58,230 bases of DNA from Cryobacterium breve. GTDB taxonomy: Bacteria; Actinomycetota; Actinomycetes; Actinomycetales; Microbacteriaceae. The translations under genes and the position numbers were made by a program. Positions 52,902-58,230 of this stretch are shown in pieces. The stretch's first letter is position 1. The number at the start of each line of letters is the position of its first letter. The notes below the pieces were generated by a model. That model was given only the letters and a program-made list of their open reading frames with translations. It did not search any database and was not told the DNA's origin. Location of the stretch: the NCBI RefSeq assembly GCF_004402375.1, contig NZ_SOGJ01000007.1, positions 1-58,230 on the forward strand, in the 5' to 3' direction.

Positions 52902-53314
52902 CGGTTTTCCTCATTTCGTTTGAGTGCGTCTGGAATGTGCTTCAAGGTGTCTACGGTGCGCGGCGCTCCCTGAACGGTCTTGAGTTCCTTGCGGCCCAAG
53001 ACGTACAGCACGGCGGCCACAATTCCCCAAACCACGGCGACGATGAAGGCCGCCCAGGCGATATCGATGACCTGGCCGAGTCCCCACCAGGCCGCGAACG
53101 ACAGGAAGAGAACGGTGAGGTGGCCGGCATACCCGGCACCGCCGACCAGGCCGGCGCCCTTTCCGGCCCGGGTGGCGGACTGACGAACTTCCGCCTTGGC
53201 CAGTGCGACCTCCTGGCGCATGAGTGTGGACACGTCACGGGTGACCTCGCCGAGGAGGTCGCCCAGGGAAGTCTCGGCGGCCTTGCGTTCAGATGGGGAG
53301 GGCAGGTCGGTCAT
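52898..53314 (-). CDS. Phage holin-X family (DUF1469-like) membrane protein
   Basis: The 138-residue product has an N-terminal LGDLLGEVTRDVSTLMRQEVALAKAEVRQSATRAGKGAG segment, then two membrane hairpins (HLTVLFLSFAAWWGLG and WAAFIVAVVWGIVAAVLYVLG). That is the holin-superfamily III pattern seen in chromosomal, non-phage operons. It overlaps both flanking genes by four bases. The name does not imply a prophage. It is probably an envelope protein. Confidence 0.88.
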   Translation of the reverse strand: MTDLPSPSERKAAETSLGDLLGEVTRDVSTLMRQEVALAKAEVRQSATRAGKGAGLVGGAGYAGHLTVLFLSFAAWWGLGQVIDIAWAAFIVAVVWGIVAAVLYVLGRKELKTVQGAPRTVDTLKHIPDALKRNEENR

Positions 53315-54027
53315 CGCGGCGTCCCACCGAAGTCGGGGTTGGCGGAGTGGAACTCGGGGTTGGACCCGTACCCGGCGCTGGTGCGGTGGTCGGCGCTGAC
53401 GGCGGTGACCTTGGTCTCCTCAGCCGCATCCACGGCTGAATCCTTCTTCTCCTCGACCACTCCGCGCGTCAGTCGCCCGGCGAGGATGCCCGCAACGGCA
53501 GCGATGGCGATAAAGGTTCCGGGCTTGCGCCGGGCATAGTCCTTCACCTCACTGAGAAGGGAACCTGGGTCGCGCTGGTCCAGCCAGTCCGCGACTCCGG
53601 TCGCTCGCGTCGCGGCCTGTTGGGCCAGGTCGCTGGCCACTCCCTGAGTGTCGGATGACGTGGCCATCGCGCCGATTTCGTCGGCAAGCGATCGGATGCC
53701 CGTCGCGACCCGCTTCTGCTGTGTTGCGGCCTGGTCGGCTAGTTCCGTCTGGGTCTCGCGATAGAGGTCCTTCGCCTGCTTCTTGGCCTCGGAGCCGACA
53801 TTGTGGATCTCTTGTTTGGTGACACCGGCAACGTGCTGACCGGCGGCGACCGATGTGTCCTTCACGTCGGCGGCCCGGTCACCGGCGGTGGGGCCCTGTC
53901 CCGCAGTGGAGGGGCCCTGTCCCGCAGTGGAGGGCATTGTGCCGCGACCAGGGCCGGTGGTCTCTGCCGAGGTGTTGAAGTCATATCCGGCTGTAGCGGG
54001 GGTGAATGTTGGATCGGCGTTTGACAT
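53311..54027 (-). CDS. Membrane-associated alanine/threonine-rich protein, first gene of the DUF3618/holin-X operon
   Basis: The ATG at 54027 follows GAAGGAGAG and gives 238 residues. The first 50 are low-complexity, including two exact copies of the seven-residue unit PSTAGQG. Residues about 70-180 form long helices (VGSEAKKQAKDLYRETQTELADQAATQQKRV) with late DQRDPGSLLSEVKDYARRKPGTFIAIAAVAGILAGRL, a membrane helix. A stop-start overlap joins it to the next gene. No catalytic motif is seen; the role is probably structural in the envelope. Confidence 0.8.
   Translation of the reverse strand: MSNADPTFTPATAGYDFNTSAETTGPGRGTMPSTAGQGPSTAGQGPTAGDRAADVKDTSVAAGQHVAGVTKQEIHNVGSEAKKQAKDLYRETQTELADQAATQQKRVATGIRSLADEIGAMATSSDTQGVASDLAQQAATRATGVADWLDQRDPGSLLSEVKDYARRKPGTFIAIAAVAGILAGRLTRGVVEEKKDSAVDAAEETKVTAVSADHRTSAGYGSNPEFHSANPDFGGTPR
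53890..53931. repeat. Two tandem copies of a 21-bp unit within the coding sequence
   Basis: The unit starting GGGGCCCTGTCCCGCAGTGG occurs at 53890-53910 and 53911-53931 and encodes PSTAGQG twice on the minus strand. It keeps the frame. Copy number is likely to vary among strains. Confidence 0.85.
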
Positions 54028-54323
54028 GGCTCTCCTTCGATTTTGGATGGGCCCGTCGACATTCGCCGACGGTATTCCCGAGCGGTTTTCATCATTATTC
54101 GACCGGGGATACGACGCAAGCAACCTGTTAAAACTGGTGAATTCTGCCAGCGAGTGTGACGAATCAGCAAGAATCACGTCCCGAAGACCTCTGTTCCTGA
54201 CCCCGTGACGAGCGACCTCCCGTGGCTTACGGGAAACCAACGACACGCCCTGCGCGTGATAAATTCGAGTGTTCCGATACCGGAGCTTCACAGCGCGCAG
54301 ACACATCTTTGAGAGGCTCTACC

Positions 54324-55028
54324 ATGAGCGAACAACCTGGCTACCGAGTCCGACGTCTGGGCAAAGGGCATCGGGCAGCGTTTGTCGCGTTGTTCGCTGA
54401 GAACATTCAGGCCGAGATCGATGACGCTCCGGAGGTCTACTTCGACGACACCATCGAACTCCAAACCGAGTCCATGGCACTTGCTCTGGTTGCCGAAACC
54501 GATGACGGCCGGCTTCTCGGCGCTATCGTCACCGAACCTGACAGCTATGTCGACGAGGATCAGCTCGACGAAGACTCCACCGACGACGACATCGACGACG
54601 CCATCGTCAGCGACCACGGCACCGCCGTCTTCGAACTGCTGATCACCGGAGGATCCTCCGAGGTGTGCCGGGCACTCCTCAACTCGCTCGCGCCGGCTCT
54701 CACCGCCCGCGGTTTCGCTCAGGTGCACGCCAGTATCCCCCCGGAACTCGCCGAGGTCTTCCGCGGTCAGGGCTGGGTGGTCCTGCCAGAGAACACTGGC
54801 ATCGCGTGGATGGGCATGGACCAGTCAGACGAGCAGGTGCGCGACTATGAAGCAATCCCGAGCGGCTCGCTGTCCGCGTACCTGATCATCGACCCGAACG
54901 TGTACATGTCGTGGCCGTACGATGCCCCTCGCGACCCTGAAGATGACGACTCGCGCCAGGAGAACATCGCTCGCGGCATGGAGGAGTTCGCAGCCCGGGT
55001 CGAGGCGGACGCATCCTCTGACTCCTAG
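54324..55028 (+). CDS. Acidic protein with possible GNAT-like fold, function unknown
   Basis: The ATG at 54324 gives 234 residues. The N-terminal part (YRVRRLGKGHRAAFVALFAENI) and ALVAETDDGRLLGAIV resemble the start of an acetyltransferase fold, but no clear acetyl-CoA P-loop is visible. An insert with many aspartates (about 73-98) is very acidic. The C terminus is also acidic. Its last bases overlap the LysE gene end by four bases in convergent orientation. I do not name a function. Confidence 0.72.
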   Translation: MSEQPGYRVRRLGKGHRAAFVALFAENIQAEIDDAPEVYFDDTIELQTESMALALVAETDDGRLLGAIVTEPDSYVDEDQLDEDSTDDDIDDAIVSDHGTAVFELLITGGSSEVCRALLNSLAPALTARGFAQVHASIPPELAEVFRGQGWVVLPENTGIAWMGMDQSDEQVRDYEAIPSGSLSAYLIIDPNVYMSWPYDAPRDPEDDDSRQENIARGMEEFAARVEADASSDS

Positions 55029-55648
55029 TGAATGACCGCGAGCAGCACGCCGACGCTCACGAAGAGCACCCCGAAGACGCGGTTCAACACGCGCTGACCG
55101 TGGGCGTCGCGGGTGAATCGCTGGAATGAACGCGCCGTTCCGGCGAAGAAGAACCACATCACCAGAACGTCGATCACGACCGTGGTGGCGGCAACGATCA
55201 GGTACTGGGCCGGCAGGGGGCGGTCGGCCCGGATGAACTGGGGCAGAAACGCCAGGAAGAACACGATCGCCTTGGGGTTCAGCATGTTGACCCACAGCCC
55301 GCGGCGGAACATCGACCAGCGGGGCTCGTCGCTCAGGGCTCGGGTGCGCTCGCCATCGAGTTCCGGTTTGGCGAGGAACTGACGGATGCCCAGGAAGACC
55401 AGGTAGGCGGCACCCGCGTACCGAATCGCGTTGAAAGCGATCGGCGAACTGGCCACGAGCAGGCCGAGGCCGAGGGCCACGACCGCGATGTGGATGAGCA
55501 GCGCGGCCTGCTGGCCGAGGATTCCCCAGATGGAGCGTCGAAAGCCCGCATTCAGGGCGTTGCTCATGGTGTTGATCGCCCCCGCACCTGGCGTGAAGCT
55601 GATCAGGGAGCCCGCGCCGACCAGGGCCAGCCATAGGGAAAGCTGCAC
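55025..55648 (-). CDS. LysE/RhtB-family amino-acid exporter
   Basis: The 207-residue protein has six hydrophobic segments and the LysE/RhtB pattern: SLISFTPGAGAINTMSNALNAGFRRSIWGILGQ near the start and FRRGLWVNMLNPKAIVFFLAFLPQF in the middle. It should export an amino acid or derivative. Its end overlaps the acidic protein gene by four bases in convergent orientation. The substrate is unknown. Confidence 0.9.
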   Translation of the reverse strand: MQLSLWLALVGAGSLISFTPGAGAINTMSNALNAGFRRSIWGILGQQAALLIHIAVVALGLGLLVASSPIAFNAIRYAGAAYLVFLGIRQFLAKPELDGERTRALSDEPRWSMFRRGLWVNMLNPKAIVFFLAFLPQFIRADRPLPAQYLIVAATTVVIDVLVMWFFFAGTARSFQRFTRDAHGQRVLNRVFGVLFVSVGVLLAVIH

Positions 55649-55699
55649 GGGGACATCCTCTGGTCGGGGCGATTATGGCTTGTTCAGCCGGCGACTGGG

Positions 55700-56593
55700 T
55701 CAGGCTTTGACGCTGTGCGGCTGCTTTTGTTTGCGTAGGCGCGAGACTGCGGTCAGGGCCGCGACAATGATCAGCCCGAGAATGAGCCCGAAAACGAGCG
55801 ACAGTGCAGTGTCGGTGACCCAGACGATGATGGGTCCGGCCGGTTCGACCAGCAGCGTCACAGCGTGCACAACGTCATAGGGGGCGTTCCAGACGGTTTC
55901 GTGCAGGTTGGCGATCACAAGGTGGCCGCCCACCCACAACATTGCGACCGTGCCGACGACGCTGATAACCCGGAACACGGCCGGCATCGAGCGCACGATG
56001 CGCGCGCCGGCGCGTCTGACCCGGCGTACCGGGTTTTTCATCAGCGCCAGCCCGATGTCGTCGATCTTGACCAGCAGGGCCACGGTTCCGTAGACCAGCA
56101 CTGTCATCCCCAAGCCGATCACGACCAGGGCGCCCAGCGTCATCCCGATCCCGAAATCGGGATCGAGACCCGCCAGCGCGATGAGCATGATCTCCGTGCT
56201 GAGGATGAGGTCGGTGCGAATGGCGCCGAAGACGAGTTTGCGCTCATCCCGTGTTTCGGTCTCGCCGGTGGTGTGGTGCACGCCGAACCACTCGGTGACT
56301 TTCTCCGCACCCTCGAAGCACAGATAGGTGCCGCCGATGATCAGCAGCCACGGCAGAACCCCCGGCGCAAAGGCGGAGAGGAGGAGTGCAAGCGGGATGA
56401 TGATCACGAACTTGTTGAACAGGCTGCCGAGTGCGATCCGCCACACGATGGGAAGCTCGCGCGCCGGCGACAGCCCCTGAACATACTGGGGCGTGACGGC
56501 CGCGTCGTCGATCACGACGCCTGCGGTCTTGGCGCTCGCTTTGAGAGCGGCGGTAAGTATGTCATCGACAACGGCGAGCAGGCCGACGGACAT
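55700..56593 (-). CDS. DUF808 (YedI-like) membrane protein
   Basis: The 297-residue protein has about seven hydrophobic segments and the DUF808 signature: AVVDDILTAALKASAKTAGVVIDDAAVTPQYVQG at the start, RELPIVWRIALGSLFNKFVII, then YLCFEGAEKVTEWF and AIRTDLILSTEIMLIAL. The family is conserved and its function unknown. It is divergent from the PadR gene. Confidence 0.9.
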   Translation of the reverse strand: MSVGLLAVVDDILTAALKASAKTAGVVIDDAAVTPQYVQGLSPARELPIVWRIALGSLFNKFVIIIPLALLLSAFAPGVLPWLLIIGGTYLCFEGAEKVTEWFGVHHTTGETETRDERKLVFGAIRTDLILSTEIMLIALAGLDPDFGIGMTLGALVVIGLGMTVLVYGTVALLVKIDDIGLALMKNPVRRVRRAGARIVRSMPAVFRVISVVGTVAMLWVGGHLVIANLHETVWNAPYDVVHAVTLLVEPAGPIIVWVTDTALSLVFGLILGLIIVAALTAVSRLRKQKQPHSVKA

Positions 56594-56733
56594 CTGGTTC
56601 TCCTCAGATTCGGGTGCGTCGCCCTAGTGCAGGACGACGGCAATGGGGTCCACATTACCGGGCCGCAGGGTAGGTACAGGCGCTTCTCAGTCGGTGGAAT
56701 GAAGATGGGAATTGTTTCGCCATCGGGTCCTGA

Positions 56734-56753
56734 GCGATATATCGTTAAGTATC
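56734..56753. promoter_or_regulatory. PadR-type operator candidate
   Basis: CGATATATCGTTAAGTATCG has CGATA/TATCG ends plus an internal TATCG. Arrays of ATATCG-like words upstream of a PadR gene are common autoregulatory sites. It ends 38 bases before the PadR start and may also overlap its promoter. Confidence 0.6.
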
Positions 56754-56790
56754 GTCGAGCCGCGGTGGCTCGAGCGTTGAGGAGGACATC

Positions 56791-57357
56791 ATGGGTAGTT
56801 CATTTATGGGCGACGGGTTCGGGGCACGCCGGGGCGGCGCGGGCGATGGCTGGCCCACCGGCATGTGGGATGCGATGGAGCAGCTGCGCGGACAATTCGA
56901 CCGCAAGGTCGGCACGCGGATGGCCCGCGGAGACGTGCGTGCGGCGGTGCTGGCCCTGCTTGCCGAGCAGCCGATGCACGGCTACCAGATCATTCACGAG
57001 ATCGAGGAACGCAGCAATGGCGCGTGGAAGCCGAGCCCCGGATCGGTGTATCCCACGCTGCAGCTGCTCGCCGACGAGGGACTGATCAACGCCGAGGAAT
57101 CCAACGGACGCAAGACCTACTCGCTGACCGACGAGGGCCGCGTGGTAGCGGATGCCGCGACAGACCAGGCGGCCCCGTGGGAGACCCAGAGCACGCGGGA
57201 ATCGGGTCGCGCGACCGCGCTGCCCAAGGCCGGCATCGATCTAGCCCAGGCCGCCGCGCAGGTCGGTCGCTCCGGCAACCCGGAGCAGGTGAAGCAGGCC
57301 GTCGCCATCCTGGATGAGGCGCGTCGTAAGCTCTATTCCATCCTCGCCCAGGACTGA
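56791..57357 (+). CDS. PadR-family transcriptional regulator
   Basis: The 188-residue product follows a GAGGAGG-like site. After a glycine-rich N terminus comes the PadR winged helix: VRAAVLALLAEQPMHGYQIIHEIEERSNGAWKPSPGSVYPTLQLLADEGLINAEESNGRKTYSLTDEG. The C-terminal helical dimerization part ends at 188. The AT-rich inverted repeat upstream suggests autoregulation. An ABC1/UbiB kinase gene starts 37 bases downstream on the same strand and could be a target. Confidence 0.92.
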   Translation: MGSSFMGDGFGARRGGAGDGWPTGMWDAMEQLRGQFDRKVGTRMARGDVRAAVLALLAEQPMHGYQIIHEIEERSNGAWKPSPGSVYPTLQLLADEGLINAEESNGRKTYSLTDEGRVVADAATDQAAPWETQSTRESGRATALPKAGIDLAQAAAQVGRSGNPEQVKQAVAILDEARRKLYSILAQD

Positions 57358-57394
57358 CCGAGTGCCCGCAGCACGTCGGCATCAAGGAGAACAG

Positions 57395-58230
57395 ATGACC
57401 GACGTCAGGAACATGCGTGCCCGCTCCCGCAGAATCCTGCGGTTTGCCGCCCACTATCTGGTGCAGTCGTGGTGGTACGAAGTGTTCCTGCCGCGGGTCG
57501 GGCTCGCTCGGCTCGCGGCACGCAGTCGGTCGGCGCGCCTGCAACACATCGCGAAGCGCTTTCACGTGCTCGCGGTCGACCTCGGCGGCCTCATGATCAA
57601 GGTTGGCCAGTTCATGTCGTCGCGCCTCGACGTGCTGCCACCGGAGATCACGAAGGAGCTCGAAGGTCTGCAGGACGAGGTGCCGCCGGTGCCGTTCCCG
57701 GCGATCCGCGCCCTGGCCGAGGCCGAGCTGGGGGTGACGCTCGAGCGGGCGTTCTCATTCGTCGATCCGAATCCGCTGGCGGCGGCATCCCTCGGTCAGG
57801 TGCACCGCGCTCGGCTGTCGGCAACGGATGCGGCCGAGACCGGTCTGCTGGAGGTGGTCGTGAAGATTCAGCGGCCGGGAATCGGCGCGATCGTCGACGT
57901 CGACCTCAGTGCCCTGCGCCGGGTCGCCCGCTGGCTCAGCCACGTGAGCCTGGTCTCCGATCGCGTCGACATGCCCGCCCTGGTCGAGGAGTTCGCGTTC
58001 ACGAGTCTCGAGGAAATCGACTACTTGCACGAGGCGGCAAGTGCCGAGCGGTTCGCCCAGGACTTCGCCGACGACGCCCGGGTCAGCGTTCCAGAACTGG
58101 TCTGGGAGCGCACCACCCGGCGCGTGCTGACCCTGCAGGACGTGACCGCCATCAAGATCAACGACGCCGACGGGCTCAGGGCTGTCGGAATCGACCCGTC
58201 CGAGGTTGCCGGTGAATTCGCATCCGTCAT
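57395..58230 (+). CDS. ABC1/AarF/UbiB-family kinase-like protein, cut by window edge
   Basis: The ATG at 57395 follows AAGGAGA. The frame is open to the end of the window (about 278 codons). The sequence includes the family hallmark KxGQ in LGGLMIKVGQFMSSRLDVLP, then ELEGLQDEVPPVPF and NPLAAASLGQVHRARL, the A-rich loop that replaces the P-loop in UbiB-like kinases. A later part reads FTSLEEIDYLHEAASAERF. The family is linked to quinone or lipid metabolism. The C-terminal half lies outside the window. Confidence 0.9.
   Translation, partial: MTDVRNMRARSRRILRFAAHYLVQSWWYEVFLPRVGLARLAARSRSARLQHIAKRFHVLAVDLGGLMIKVGQFMSSRLDVLPPEITKELEGLQDEVPPVPFPAIRALAEAELGVTLERAFSFVDPNPLAAASLGQVHRARLSATDAAETGLLEVVVKIQRPGIGAIVDVDLSALRRVARWLSHVSLVSDRVDMPALVEEFAFTSLEEIDYLHEAASAERFAQDFADDARVSVPELVWERTTRRVLTLQDVTAIKINDADGLRAVGIDPSEVAGEFASV

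Noticed and set aside
52898..53314. Prophage holin gene
   Set aside because: The holin-X protein is in a DUF3618 operon with no phage structural or lysis genes nearby, so it is a chromosomal envelope gene rather than prophage evidence.

Overview
The window is high-GC, actinobacterial chromosomal DNA, most likely from a member of the Micrococcales and plausibly Microbacteriaceae. The evidence is the gene content: a DUF222/HNH endonuclease, SigE-like ECF sigma factors with membrane partners, a DUF3618/holin-X/membrane-protein operon, a malate synthase G, and a fragment resembling SCO6880-type conjugation proteins. This assignment is inferred from protein families, not from a marker gene. I saw no rRNA, complete tRNA or CRISPR array.

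Region 1 (about 1-17.4 kb) looks like an accreted genomic island. It begins with an excisionase-like gene and a tyrosine recombinase, followed by an orphan IstB-like ATPase. A decayed copy of the excisionase gene and its upstream region lies at 17219-17413, so the two copies bracket the island. Between about 2.7 and 12.9 kb the DNA is visibly less GC-rich. On the minus strand there are two consecutive defence-like operons. The first (8049 to 5194) encodes a Rad50/SMC-like ABC ATPase with a HEPN-like Rx6H motif, followed in the same frame by a small protein with the same motif. The second (5053 to 3239) encodes a ThsB/MTH538 TIR-like protein, a caspase-like protease and a SLOG-fold protein. This second operon resembles the TIR-to-caspase signalling logic of bacterial Thoeris-type immunity, but the third SLOG gene is extra; it is the best candidate for an under-described system. 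A truncated SF1 helicase, a dead serine recombinase, a PD-(D/E)xK-like protein, a broken nucleotidyltransferase and an intact HTH/nucleotidyltransferase toxin-antitoxin-like pair fill the rest. An ABC exporter and a RibD-like reductase are also present.

Region 2 (17.4-32.7 kb) is patchy accessory chromosome. It holds a secreted trypsin-like protease and several frameshifted genes. A TetR regulator locus occurs twice in inverted orientation about 9 kb apart (22.4-23.1 and 31.4-32.1 kb). One TetR copy is broken by a net 58-bp deletion, while the paired CTTACNNNNGTAAG operators and divergent DUF6326 genes are kept at both. Between the arms lie a VOC protein, an M1 peptidase lipoprotein, an ECF sigma factor with a membrane partner, and a sugar ABC importer. 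The importer's first permease is broken at a tandem octamer and its binding-protein gene is absent.

Region 3 (32.7-43.2 kb) contains a complete beta-glucoside operon (PTS IIBCA, GH1 glucosidase, BglG/LicT-type antiterminator) with a 17-bp perfect inverted repeat between its first two genes. It also has a conjugation-gene remnant, an RsbQ-like hydrolase translationally coupled to a PAS-GAF-GGDEF cyclase, a second ECF sigma/membrane partner pair, and an alpha-carbonic anhydrase lipoprotein.

Region 4 (43.2 kb to end) is mostly ordinary chromosome: DUF222/HNH protein, malate synthase G, aldo/keto reductase, serine beta-lactamase family hydrolase, MFS exporter, MDR oxidoreductase, envelope-stress-like operon, LysE exporter, DUF808 protein, PadR regulator, and an ABC1/UbiB kinase that runs off the right edge.
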